A stretch of DNA of 58,895 bases from Planctomycetaceae bacterium (GTDB taxonomy: Bacteria > Planctomycetota > Phycisphaerae > SM23-33). Below the pieces are notes generated by a model. It saw only the letters and a program-made list of their open reading frames with translations. It had not been told where the DNA came from and did no database searches. The position numbers and the translations under genes were made by a program. The stretch covers positions 1 through 58,895 of the forward strand of contig JAJFVE010000190.1 in NCBI GenBank assembly GCA_021371965.1, read 5' to 3'. This document shows positions 8,263 to 16,122 of the stretch, one piece after another. Position 1 is the stretch's first letter. Each line of letters starts with the position of its first letter.

Positions 8263-10065
8263 CTAAGGCTGCCGCACTCCATAGTGCTCGATCGCGGCCG
8301 GGCGCGCCTGCGCGCGGCGCAGGCGGGCGATGTTGAACTTGGGCTTGCGGTCGAAGAGGTAGACCCCGTTCTGCTCCTGAAAGACGTCGGTGAGCTGCGT
8401 GTAGCAGTAGCCGAACATGTGCGGGTCGTCCAGCAGCACGCCGCAAAGGCCTTCGAACCGCTGGTAGAACTCTTCCAGCGTCATCGGCGACATGCCGAAG
8501 CCCCACGACAGATCGGAGGCGTACTTCTCGCGGTGCGTGTTCATCTCCAGGTGCCACCACGTGCCGCCGAACTCGCTGATGAAGAACGGCTGACCCGCGT
8601 ACGGCAGCGACCATTGGCCGGCCTTGCCCGGGTTGACGTACGGGTCGTCCTGCGCCAGGCTTGCGTGGCGGGCCTTGAAACTCGCCGGGTCCTGTTCGTA
8701 GTCGTGGCTGTCGTAGATGTCGGTGTCCTGCCGGCGGTGCGAGTAGCCCGACGCGTCGATTACCGGGCGAGTCGTGTCCATCGCCTTGGCGGCCAGGAAC
8801 AGCCCGTGCGTCAGATCGTCGAGCCCCTCGACGCCGTCGGGGATCGGCTGACCGGTCTCGTTGAGCGGGCACCATCCGACGATCGACGGGTGGTTGTAGT
8901 CGCGCTGCAGCACCTCGAGCCACTGGCCGATGTACGTAGCCTTAGGCGAGGCCTTGTCGATGCCCCAGTCGCCGAACTCGCCCCAGACCAGGTAGCCCAT
9001 CCGGTCGGCGTGGTAGAGGAACCGCTGTTCAAACACCTTCTGGTGCAGCCGCGCGCCGTTGAAGCCCGCCGCCATCGACAACTCGATGTCCTTGACCAGC
9101 GCCTTGTCCGAGGGCGCCGTCAGGATGCCATCAGGGTAATAGCCCTGGTCCAGCACGAGGCGCTGGAAGACCTTCTTGCCGTTGATCTTCACGGCCATCC
9201 CGTCGATGGTCACGCTGCGCATTCCGGCGTAGCTGTCGACAGCGTCGATGACTTTGCCGGCCGCGTCGAGCAGTTCGATCTTGAGCCCATACAGGAACGG
9301 GTCTTCGATGCTCCAGGGCCGCAGGCGGTCGGCGGGGATCTTCAACTCGACGGTGGGCGTGAAGTCCTTGTCGGCCGGGATCGTCGCGGCCGCAACGGCG
9401 CCTTTGGCGTCGCTGAGCGTGGTCCGCACGCTCGTGCCGGGGCGGCTGTTGGTGATCGGCTGGGCGATGCGCAGCATGCTTGCCGTCATGTCCGGCGTGA
9501 TGCGCGGACGCTTGAGGTGCACGGCGGGAACCGGCTCGAGCCAGACCGTCTGCCAGATGCCCGTCGTGCGGGTGTACATGCAGCCGGAGCGGTCGTAGCC
9601 GTGACACTGCTTTCCGCCGGCCTGGCCGTGCATGGCGTTCTTGAGGTCGCGGGCGCGGACGACGATGGTGATTTCCTGCCCTGCCTCGGCAATACCCGCC
9701 AGGTCGCACGTGAAGGGAGTGAACCCGCCGCGATGGCGCCGCACGAACTTGCCGTTGACCCAGACCGTGGCGTCGTGGTCGACGGCCTGGAAGTGCAGCA
9801 GCACGTTCTTGCCTGCCCATTCCGCCGGGATGGTGACCTTGCGGCGATACCACACGACGTTCATGAAGTCGAAGTGTTCGACGCCCGACAGCGGGCTTTC
9901 CGGGCAGAACGGCACGGTGATGGTGCTCTTAAGCTCAGCGTCGCGCAGACCGCGCTCGCGGCCGGTGTCGGCGTAGTCGATCTCGAACTGCCATGGCCCG
10001 TTGAGGCAAAGCCACTGCGGGCGGACAAACTGCGGACGCGGATACTCGTTGCGGGGAATGCTCAT
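8263..10065 (-). CDS. Glycoside hydrolase family 2 protein (beta-galactosidase/glucuronidase-like)
   Basis: This 600-residue enzyme has the GH2 order: N-terminal jelly-roll sugar-binding domain (about 10-180; WYRRKVTIPAEW, AVDHDATVWVNGKFV), immunoglobulin-like domain (about 190-290) and TIM barrel (about 295-600). The acid/base is E403 in the motif GWCPLNETG, and the nucleophile is probably E498 in FFISEFGGTWW. No signal peptide is seen, so it is probably cytoplasmic and acts on imported oligosaccharides. The start was set at the ATG with GGAAG seven bases upstream; an in-frame ATG seven codons earlier lacks a site. Substrate cannot be told from sequence. It is monocistronic. Confidence 0.88.
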   Translation of the reverse strand: MSIPRNEYPRPQFVRPQWLCLNGPWQFEIDYADTGRERGLRDAELKSTITVPFCPESPLSGVEHFDFMNVVWYRRKVTIPAEWAGKNVLLHFQAVDHDATVWVNGKFVRRHRGGFTPFTCDLAGIAEAGQEITIVVRARDLKNAMHGQAGGKQCHGYDRSGCMYTRTTGIWQTVWLEPVPAVHLKRPRITPDMTASMLRIAQPITNSRPGTSVRTTLSDAKGAVAAATIPADKDFTPTVELKIPADRLRPWSIEDPFLYGLKIELLDAAGKVIDAVDSYAGMRSVTIDGMAVKINGKKVFQRLVLDQGYYPDGILTAPSDKALVKDIELSMAAGFNGARLHQKVFEQRFLYHADRMGYLVWGEFGDWGIDKASPKATYIGQWLEVLQRDYNHPSIVGWCPLNETGQPIPDGVEGLDDLTHGLFLAAKAMDTTRPVIDASGYSHRRQDTDIYDSHDYEQDPASFKARHASLAQDDPYVNPGKAGQWSLPYAGQPFFISEFGGTWWHLEMNTHREKYASDLSWGFGMSPMTLEEFYQRFEGLCGVLLDDPHMFGYCYTQLTDVFQEQNGVYLFDRKPKFNIARLRRAQARPAAIEHYGVRQP

Positions 10066-10183
10066 GTTCTCTTCCTTTGTTAGCACGCTGAAGGGAACCT
10101 TATGGCCGAAAACTGGTGAAATGGCAACTGGAAAAAGCGAATGGACGGATGGATGATTGGATGGATGGATGGATAGAGGATCG

Positions 10184-10209
10184 TTAGCGGCGGAGCTTGC
10201 TCCGCGCGG
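10184..10209. repeat. TTAGCGGCGG hairpin repeat, copy 1
   Basis: The sequence TTAGCGGCGGAGCTTGCTCC continuing into GCGCGG can fold on itself (GGAGC-TT-GCTCC core). The same family occurs at 33513-33537, 43395-43420, 43462-43487, 52882-52908, 58453-58477 and 58502-58527, always between genes. A degenerate partner (GGCGGGCTCGACCGCTAA) sits at 10251-10275. Confidence 0.75.
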
Positions 10210-10290
10210 TTGTTGGAAGAGATCAACCCGTCGAGCGAGTCGAAGATCAGCCGTTGGCGGGCTCGACCGCTAACGAACGCGACCTGAAGG

Positions 10291-10346
10291 GTTCTTCGTC
10301 TTCATCGTCGTCTTCGTCGTCGTCCTCGTCGTCGTCCTCGTCGTCG
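10291..10346. repeat. TCG/TCC trinucleotide array upstream of lsrF
   Basis: The run GTTCTTCGTC followed by (TCG/TCC/TCT)n ends in CCTCGTCGTCGG; a T6 tract follows seven bases after it. A shorter homologous array occupies 29591-29632, also followed by T-tracts and placed just upstream of a gene. The shared ends and different lengths suggest slippage of one element family. Confidence 0.7.
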
Positions 10347-10373
10347 GTTACTCGTTTTTTCCCCGGCGATTTG

Positions 10374-10401
10374 TTGCTTTCCCGCCGGGACGAAGTAGAA
10401 T
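10374..10401 (+). promoter_or_regulatory. Candidate sigma-70-type promoter of lsrF
   Basis: TTGCTT (10374-10379), a 16-base spacer and TAGAAT (10396-10401) lie 37 bases before the lsrF start. The match is plausible but unproven in a GC-rich planctomycete. Confidence 0.35.
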
Positions 10402-10438
10402 ACGCGCCGTCAGAATCATTCCCAATCAAGGATTCAGC

Positions 10439-11320
10439 ATGGCCGACAAAGACGTCAAGAGCGACGCCAAGGACTTTCACGAGAACGTTCCTGTTTCCAG
10501 CAACAAGTTCTTTCTCAAGGGTGCTCACTCGCTCGACTGGGGCATGCAGAACCGCCTAGCGCGAATCTTCAATCCCCGCTCGGCCCGCACGGTCATGCTG
10601 GCGTTCGACCACGGCTACTTCATGGGCCCCACGTCGGGCCTGGAGCGCATGGACCTGAGCATCGTGCCGCTGGCCGAGCATGTCGACGCCCTGATGTGCA
10701 CGCGAGGGGCGCTGCGCACGACGATCCCCGCCTCGACCTCGCGCCCCGTCGTGCTGCGATGCAGCGCCGGCGTGAGCATTCTCAAGGAGCTTTCCGAAGA
10801 GCTCATCGGCGTCGACATCGAAGACGCGATCCGCATCAACGCCTCGGCCATCACCTGCCAGGTGTTCATCGGCGGCCCCTACGAGCATCAGACCATCGGC
10901 AACCTCGTCAAGCTCATCGACACCGGCAATCGCCACGGCATTCCGACGCTGGCGGTGACGGCCGTGGGCAAAGAGCTCGTCCGCGACAGCCGCTACCTCG
11001 GCCTGGCGACGCGCATCTGCGCGGAGTTGGGCGCGCACTTCGTCAAGACGTACTTCTGCGAGGAAGGCTTTGAGAAGGTCGTGGCCGGCTGCCCGATCCC
11101 GGTGGTGATCGCCGGAGGCAAGAAGCTGCCCGAGATGGACGCGCTGGACATGGCGTACAAGGCCATCGACCAGGGCGCCGCGGGCGTGGACATGGGGCGC
11201 AACATCTTCCTGTCCGACAGCCCGCTGGGGATGGTCAAGGCCGTGCGCGGGATCGTGCACGACGGCCTGAAAGTCAAAGAGGCATACGAGCTTTACCAGA
11301 CAATCAAGAACGAGCGATAA
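10439..11320 (+). CDS. lsrF: LsrF-like 3-hydroxy-5-phosphonooxypentane-2,4-dione thiolase / aldolase family
   Basis: This 293-residue TIM-barrel protein is very close to Escherichia coli LsrF along its whole length: ALDWGMQ-type start (HSLDWGMQNRLARIFNP), TVMLAFDHGYFMGPTSGLER, LMCTRGALR, Schiff-base lysine in FVKTYFCEEGFEKVVAGCP, and VVIAGGKKLPEMDAL with GVDMGRNIF at the phosphate-binding end. LsrF transfers the acetyl group of phosphorylated autoinducer-2 breakdown product to CoA. Here there are no lsrA/B/C/D/K/R/G genes nearby, so the physiological substrate may be another phosphosugar; family members also act as class I aldolases. A good AAGGA site lies six bases before the ATG. It is monocistronic and converges on nifJ through a strong terminator. 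Confidence 0.85.
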   Translation: MADKDVKSDAKDFHENVPVSSNKFFLKGAHSLDWGMQNRLARIFNPRSARTVMLAFDHGYFMGPTSGLERMDLSIVPLAEHVDALMCTRGALRTTIPASTSRPVVLRCSAGVSILKELSEELIGVDIEDAIRINASAITCQVFIGGPYEHQTIGNLVKLIDTGNRHGIPTLAVTAVGKELVRDSRYLGLATRICAELGAHFVKTYFCEEGFEKVVAGCPIPVVIAGGKKLPEMDALDMAYKAIDQGAAGVDMGRNIFLSDSPLGMVKAVRGIVHDGLKVKEAYELYQTIKNER

Positions 11321-11372
11321 GGACAGCAGGCGCGCTCATCGGTTGTCGAGGGTAAAGGATTACCCAAAAAAG

Positions 11373-11402
11373 CGAGCCCCCGATCGCAAGATCGGGGGCT
11401 CG
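11373..11402 (-). terminator. Strong hairpin terminator between lsrF and nifJ
   Basis: A perfect 13-base-pair stem (CGAGCCCCCGATC) with a GCAA tetraloop is preceded on the plus strand by six A residues, giving a U-tract on the minus strand. It is therefore an intrinsic terminator for nifJ, and probably also slows read-through from lsrF. Confidence 0.9.
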
Positions 11403-11438
11403 TGTTATTGACAGACGCTACGCCGCAAGCGGCGCCGT

Positions 11439-14400
11439 TTACGGTTTCGCAACGTTCTGCGAATAGTCCATCGCCGCCATCTGCTTGTAGAAGTTCCAGC
11501 GGGCGAGGATGTTCTTCTGCGAATCCGCCAGCAATGTCTTGGCGCGATCCGGGTCGCTCATCTGCAGCATCTTGAAGCGGTTCTCGTTGTAGGCGTAGGT
11601 TTCCAGCGGGATCGTCGGATCCTTGCTGTCCAGTTGCAGCGGGTTCTTGCCCTGCTCGGCCAGGCGGGGGTCGAACCTCAGCAGCGGCCAAGCGCCGCTG
11701 GCGACGGCAGCCTTCTGCTGCTCAAAGCCCTGCCGCAGGTTGAATCCGTGGGCGATGCAGTGCGAGTAGGCGATAATCAGGCTCGAGCCGGGGTAGCTCT
11801 CGGCCTCGGCGAAGGCCTTGACGGCCTGCACGTCGGAGGCGCCCATGGCGATCTGTGCGACGTAGATGTTGCCGTACGTCATGGCGATCAGCGCCAGGTC
11901 CTTCTTGGGCGAAGGCTTGCCGCTGGCGGCGAACTTGGCCACCGCGCCCAGCGGCGTGGCCTTGGAGCACTGCCCGCCGGTGTTGGAGTACACCTGCGTG
12001 TTGAGCACCAGCACGTTGATGTCGCGGCCGCTGGCCAGCACGTGGTCCAGCCCGCCGTAACCGATGTCGTACGCCCAGCCGTCGCCGCCGACGGCCCAGA
12101 CGCTCTTGCGCACCAGCACGTCGGCCAGCGAGGCAAGCTGCACGCTCTTGTCGTCCTTGCGGGACGACAGCGCCTTCTTGAGCTGCTCGATGCGCTGGCG
12201 CTGCTGGTTGATCTGCGCCTCGTCGGACTGCGGGCAATCAAGGATGCCCTTAACCAGTTCGGCGCCGACGGCGTCGCTCATAGCCATCAGCAGTTCTGAG
12301 GCGTACTGGATCTGCTTGTCCGTCGTCAGGCGCAGGCCCAGCGAGAACTCGGCGCAGTCTTCGAACAGCGAGTTGTTCCACGAGGGTCCGCGGCCGTCTT
12401 CGTTGACGCTGTACGGCGTCGTGGGCAGGTTGCCGCCGTAAATGCTCGAGCAGCCGGTGGCGTTGCCGATCAGGGCGCGGTCGCCGAACATCTGCGTCAG
12501 CAGCTTGACATACTGCGTTTCGCCGCAGCCGGCGCAGGCGCCGGAGAACTCAAACAGCGGCCGGCAGAGTTGGCTGCCCTTGACGGTGTTGGTCTTGAGC
12601 GTGCCGCGGTCGCTCTCGGGGATGGTCAGGAAGAACTCCCAGTTGCCGCGCTCGGTCGCTCGCAGCGGCGGCTGGAACTCCATGTTGATGGCCTTGCGGC
12701 TGGGGTTGGTCTTGTTCTTGGCCGGGCAGGCCTCGACGCACAGCCCGCAGCCGGTGCAGTCTTCCGGGGCGACCTGGATGGTCCACTTCTTGCCGGCGTA
12801 TTCCTTGCCCTTGGCGTCGATGCTCTTGAACGTCGCGGGGGCATCCTTCAAAGTGGCCTCGTCGTATACCTTGCCGCGGATGGTCGCGTGAGGGCACGAG
12901 ATCGAGCACTTGGCGCACTGGATGCATACGTCCGGGTCCCAGACCGGAATCTCCAGGGCGATGTTGCGCTTCTCCCACTTGGTCGTATCGCTGGGCCACG
13001 TCCCGTCGATGGGCATCTTGCTGACAGGCAGGTCGTCGCCGCAGCCGGCCATAATCGTGGCCGTCACGTCCTGAACGAACGCCGGGGCCTCGGCCGCCAC
13101 CGTCAGCCGCGCCGCCACCTTGCTCGTGGCCTTGGCGGGAATCTTAATCTCGTGAAGGTTGGCCAGGGCGTGGTCGACGGCCGCGAAGTTCATCTTCACG
13201 ACCTCTTCGCCCTTCTTGCCGTAGGTCTTTTTAATGGTGTCCTTGATCTTGGCGATGGCCTCGTCGCGCGGGAGCACGCCTGACAGCGCGAAGAAGCACA
13301 CCTGCATGATCGTGTTGATGCGGGTGCCCATCTTGGCCTCTTTGGCCACGTGATAGGCGTTGATGGCGAAGAGCTTGGCCTTCTTGTCGATAAGCTGCTG
13401 CTGCACCTTGGCCGGCAGCATGTCCCAGACCTCGTTCATCTCGCACGGGGCGTTGACCAGAAACGTGCCGCCTTCCAGCAGCGGGCCGACCATGTCGAAC
13501 CGCTCCAGGAAGCTGAACTGGTGGCAGGCCACGAAGTTCGCGCGGTCGATCAGGTACGCCGAGCGGATCGGCCGGGGACCGAATCGCAGGTGGCTGACGG
13601 TCATCGCGCCGGCCTTCTTCGAGTCGTACACGAAGTAGCCCTGGGCGTAGTTGGGGGTCTCTTCGCCGATGATCTTGATCGAGTTCTTGTTGGCCCCGAC
13701 CGTGCCGTCACTGCCCAGGCCGTAGAACATCGCTCGGACAACATCCTTGGCTTCGGAACTGACGCTGTGGTCCCACGCCAGCGACAGGTGCGTCACATCA
13801 TCATTAATGCCGATGGTGAAGTGGTTCTTGGACGAGGCTGCGGCCATGTTGTCGAACACCGCCTTGACCATCGCCGGGGTGAACTCTTTGCTCGACAGGC
13901 CGTAGCGACCGCCGGTGACCTTGATGCCGGTGCGGCCGCCTTCGGCCAGGGCGTTGATGACGTCCAGGTACAACGGTTCGCCGGCCGCGCCGGGCTCTTT
14001 GGTGCGGTCGAGCACGCAGATCGACTTGACGCTCTTGGGCAGAGCGGCCAGCAGCGCCGCGTTGTTGAAGGGCCGGTACAGCCGCACCTTCAGGACACCG
14101 ACCTTCTCACCGGCGGCCGTGAAGTGCTCGACGGCCTCGTGGGTGACTTCGGCGCCGCTGCCCATGAGCACCACGACGCGCTGGGCATCGGGGGCGCCGA
14201 CGTAGTCAAAGAGCTTGTACGCGCGGCCGGTGAGCTTGGCGAACTTGTCCATCGCCTTCTGCACGATGGCCGGGCAGGCGTCGTAGAACTTGTTGACGGT
14301 CTCGCGGCCCTGGAAGTACACGTCGGGGTTCTGGCTCGTGCCGCGGATGAACGGACGGTCGGGCGACATGCCCCGGCCGCGATGGGCCAGCACGAGCGAT

Positions 14401-14990
14401 TCGTCGATCATGGCGCGGATGTCGGCCTCGTCAAGCAGCTCGACCTTGGCGACCTCGTGCGAAGTGCGAAAGCCGTCGAAGTACATCACGAAGGGGATGC
14501 GCGATTCGAGCGTGGCGGCCTGGGCGATCAGCGCCATGTCATGCGCTTCCTGCACGGACCCTGCCGACAGCAGTGCAAAGCCGGTCTGGCGGACAGCCAT
14601 CACGTCGCTGTGGTCGCCGAAGATCGAAAGGGCCTGGCAGGCCAGCGAGCGGGCGGTGACATGGAAGACCGTGGGGATCAATTCGCCGGCGAGCTTGTAC
14701 ATCGTCGGGATCATCAGCAGCAAGCCCTGGCTGGCGGTGAAGGTCGTCGTCAGCGAGCCCGTCTGCAGAGCGCCGTGGACAGCCGCGGCGGCGCCGGCTT
14801 CGGACTGCATTTCAGTGACGCTGGGGACGGTGCCCCAGATGTTCTTCCTGCCGGCCGCAGACCATTCGTCGGCCAATTCGCCCATGCCGCTGGAGGGCGT
14901 GATCGGATAGATGGCGATCACTTCGTTGACCTTGTGCGCTACCAGGGCGGTAGCCTCATTGCCGTCGATCATCTTTACCTTACGTGCCAT
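11439..14990 (-). CDS. nifJ: Pyruvate:ferredoxin (flavodoxin) oxidoreductase, single-chain
   Basis: The 1183-residue enzyme converts pyruvate, CoA and oxidised ferredoxin to acetyl-CoA, CO2 and reduced ferredoxin. The domain order matches one-chain PFORs: N-terminal pyrimidine-binding domain (MIDGNEATALVAHKVNEVIA, YPITPSSGMGE), transketolase C-like and gamma-type domains, two [4Fe-4S] motifs near residues 690-760 (CIQCAKCSISCP and CTGCGLCVEACP), a further cysteine pair (GACAGCGET), and the TPP-binding domain (GGDGWAYDIGYGGLDHVLAS, NTQVYSNTGGQ). The start was set at the ATG nine bases after AAAGGA; an ATG three codons earlier directly abuts that site. Length fits the family. It has its own terminator and two tandem palindromes far upstream. 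It implies fermentative or anaerobic metabolism. Confidence 0.95.
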   Translation of the reverse strand: MARKVKMIDGNEATALVAHKVNEVIAIYPITPSSGMGELADEWSAAGRKNIWGTVPSVTEMQSEAGAAAAVHGALQTGSLTTTFTASQGLLLMIPTMYKLAGELIPTVFHVTARSLACQALSIFGDHSDVMAVRQTGFALLSAGSVQEAHDMALIAQAATLESRIPFVMYFDGFRTSHEVAKVELLDEADIRAMIDESLVLAHRGRGMSPDRPFIRGTSQNPDVYFQGRETVNKFYDACPAIVQKAMDKFAKLTGRAYKLFDYVGAPDAQRVVVLMGSGAEVTHEAVEHFTAAGEKVGVLKVRLYRPFNNAALLAALPKSVKSICVLDRTKEPGAAGEPLYLDVINALAEGGRTGIKVTGGRYGLSSKEFTPAMVKAVFDNMAAASSKNHFTIGINDDVTHLSLAWDHSVSSEAKDVVRAMFYGLGSDGTVGANKNSIKIIGEETPNYAQGYFVYDSKKAGAMTVSHLRFGPRPIRSAYLIDRANFVACHQFSFLERFDMVGPLLEGGTFLVNAPCEMNEVWDMLPAKVQQQLIDKKAKLFAINAYHVAKEAKMGTRINTIMQVCFFALSGVLPRDEAIAKIKDTIKKTYGKKGEEVVKMNFAAVDHALANLHEIKIPAKATSKVAARLTVAAEAPAFVQDVTATIMAGCGDDLPVSKMPIDGTWPSDTTKWEKRNIALEIPVWDPDVCIQCAKCSISCPHATIRGKVYDEATLKDAPATFKSIDAKGKEYAGKKWTIQVAPEDCTGCGLCVEACPAKNKTNPSRKAINMEFQPPLRATERGNWEFFLTIPESDRGTLKTNTVKGSQLCRPLFEFSGACAGCGETQYVKLLTQMFGDRALIGNATGCSSIYGGNLPTTPYSVNEDGRGPSWNNSLFEDCAEFSLGLRLTTDKQIQYASELLMAMSDAVGAELVKGILDCPQSDEAQINQQRQRIEQLKKALSSRKDDKSVQLASLADVLVRKSVWAVGGDGWAYDIGYGGLDHVLASGRDINVLVLNTQVYSNTGGQCSKATPLGAVAKFAASGKPSPKKDLALIAMTYGNIYVAQIAMGASDVQAVKAFAEAESYPGSSLIIAYSHCIAHGFNLRQGFEQQKAAVASGAWPLLRFDPRLAEQGKNPLQLDSKDPTIPLETYAYNENRFKMLQMSDPDRAKTLLADSQKNILARWNFYKQMAAMDYSQNVAKP

Positions 14991-15134
14991 GTCTGCCATT
15001 CCTTTGTGCGTGACCAAAAAAGTTCCCGGGTTTGTACCCTTACCCGCTCCGCCTACGGGGTCGACCGTCTTCCGGCGCAACGGAAATGGCTATTCTCTGC
15101 GCAGGGGGCATGCATTTCAACGAGATTCCAGTAG

Positions 15135-15177
15135 CATGGGCCTCCCGCCCATGAGTCACAGGAGCGTCTCGCCCCTG
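15135..15177. repeat. Paired hairpin repeat (AGA/TCT-loop family), relative of 50948-50990
   Basis: Hairpin A (15135-15153, CATGGGC arms) and hairpin B (15159-15177, CAGGAGCG/CGCCCCTG arms around TCT) are spaced 24 bases start to start, joined by AGTCA. The pair at 50948-50966 and 50972-50990 has the same arms, spacing and linker (AGTCG), so the two loci carry copies of one element. Confidence 0.75.
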
Positions 15178-15275
15178 CGGCCCGTTTCTCATCAAACCCC
15201 GAAGAAGGTTCATCTCGCACATGATTTGACGCACTGGTACGGCATCCTGTTCCGGGGCATACACAGGCCGGGGGC

Positions 15276-15356
15276 AACTGTAAAAGAATATTTGACCGTT
15301 CAAACATAGGAGGGTTTCTTCGTGCAGTGCCAACTGTCAAGAAATACTTGACAGTT
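15276..15356. promoter_or_regulatory. Two tandem palindromic operator-like sites upstream of nifJ
   Basis: Site 2 (15332-15356) is a perfect 10-base inverted repeat, AACTGTCAAG-AAATA-CTTGACAGTT. Site 1 (15276-15300) is a diverged version with AACTGTAAAAGAATA followed by TTTGACCGTT. They are 56 bases apart, start to start, and lie 286-366 bases upstream of the nifJ ATG. They could bind a redox or carbon regulator; no regulator is assigned. Confidence 0.5.
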
Positions 15357-15382
15357 CGACACCCTTGGCAAGAACCGCTCCT

Positions 15383-16027
15383 TCATTCGCCTCCCAATGG
15401 TCTCTTGTCACTGCCTTTTTCATATCTCATCCCAGCCCACCTATATTTCTCCTCCTGGAAACGCTCATACGTGTCCCATAGAAGATCCTGATCTTTTCGA
15501 TCTTCCAGGCGAGGAAGAGTCATCACATCCGGGATGGCCAGTATGTCGTGCTGGCCTCGCGGCCCAAGATCGTCAAACTCAAATACCCGCCATCCCGATT
15601 TTTCGCTCAGCGATCGAACAAGCAGGACATATTTCCGCATGCGGGGGTCCGCGGGCAATGCCACGACGTCACCTTCGCCTATCCCCCGAATCGGCGCCTC
15701 AGGATTCATTTCAACGGTATGCCTGTCCAGGCCGCCAGCGCGTTTGATCCTGACAATTGGGACAATCATCTTTCCGGTATCAAGAACGACCAGGGGGATT
15801 ATCTGCGCTCCATAGCCGCGTTCGCCGCCAACGCCACGAGGATCGGCAAAATGAGCGTGGGGTTCTCGCACCTCCTGCCATTCCAGTTCACCGGGCAATT
15901 TTGGAACGACGTGCGGCGTGTCCACGTACATAAGCGAAAGGACAACCACCCCCGGAACTAGAACCAAAACCAGGAGCGCAATAAGCGACCAAATGAGTAC
16001 TTTTTGCCTAGGTGCCATTGGTGCCAT
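15383..16027 (-). CDS. Single-pass membrane-anchored protein of unknown function
   Basis: The protein has about 214 residues from the ATG at 16027. After a short basic start (MAPMAPRQK) there is one strong membrane segment (VLIWSLIALLVLVLVPGVVV), leaving a C-terminal domain of about 180 residues outside the cytoplasm. That domain is charged and contains EWQEVREPHAHF, FEFDDLGPRGQHD and a lysine/arginine-rich end; no catalytic motif was recognised. The open frame extends 34 codons further upstream, but the chosen start places the membrane helix near the N-terminus. No ribosome site is obvious, so the start is uncertain. It is divergent from the sulfatase, whose upstream region it overlaps. Confidence 0.55.
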   Translation of the reverse strand: MAPMAPRQKVLIWSLIALLVLVLVPGVVVLSLMYVDTPHVVPKLPGELEWQEVREPHAHFADPRGVGGERGYGAQIIPLVVLDTGKMIVPIVRIKRAGGLDRHTVEMNPEAPIRGIGEGDVVALPADPRMRKYVLLVRSLSEKSGWRVFEFDDLGPRGQHDILAIPDVMTLPRLEDRKDQDLLWDTYERFQEEKYRWAGMRYEKGSDKRPLGGE

Positions 16028-16122
16028 TTGAAACGAACGAGTCGCACATTTCACTGAAAATAACATATCGGAATAGTGTCCTCGCGTTGACTCCGCCGCC
16101 CCCAGCCGGTATCGTCGCGCAC

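Larger units (their letters stand above)
10066..10438. other. Gene-free interval between GH2 and lsrF with several repeats
   Basis: This 373-base divergent interval holds a GGAT tetranucleotide tract (10141-10178), one copy of the TTAGCGGCGG hairpin repeat (10184-10209) with a degenerate partner (10245-10275), a TCG/TCC trinucleotide array (10291-10346), and a candidate promoter before lsrF. A frame running through the array on the minus strand would give a DDE-rich peptide, but it has no ribosome site and is rejected as a gene. Confidence 0.7.
14991..15382. other. Gene-free interval upstream of nifJ
   Basis: These 392 bases contain the nifJ leader, two adjacent hairpins of a dispersed family (15135-15177) and two related palindromic sites (15276-15300, 15332-15356). 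No protein-coding frame in it has a credible start and composition. Confidence 0.65.

Noticed and set aside
7864..10083. Long open frame on the plus strand opposite the GH2 gene (about 740 codons)
   Set aside because: It is antisense to a protein with clear GH2 motifs; the peptide is rich in V, D, R and H as expected for an antisense frame in high-GC DNA.
10247..10528. Minus-strand frame encoding a DDE-rich peptide
   Set aside because: It is produced by the trinucleotide array and overlaps lsrF; no ribosome site.
13350..15134. Long open frame opposite nifJ
   Set aside because: Antisense shadow of a well-supported PFOR gene; no protein-like motif.
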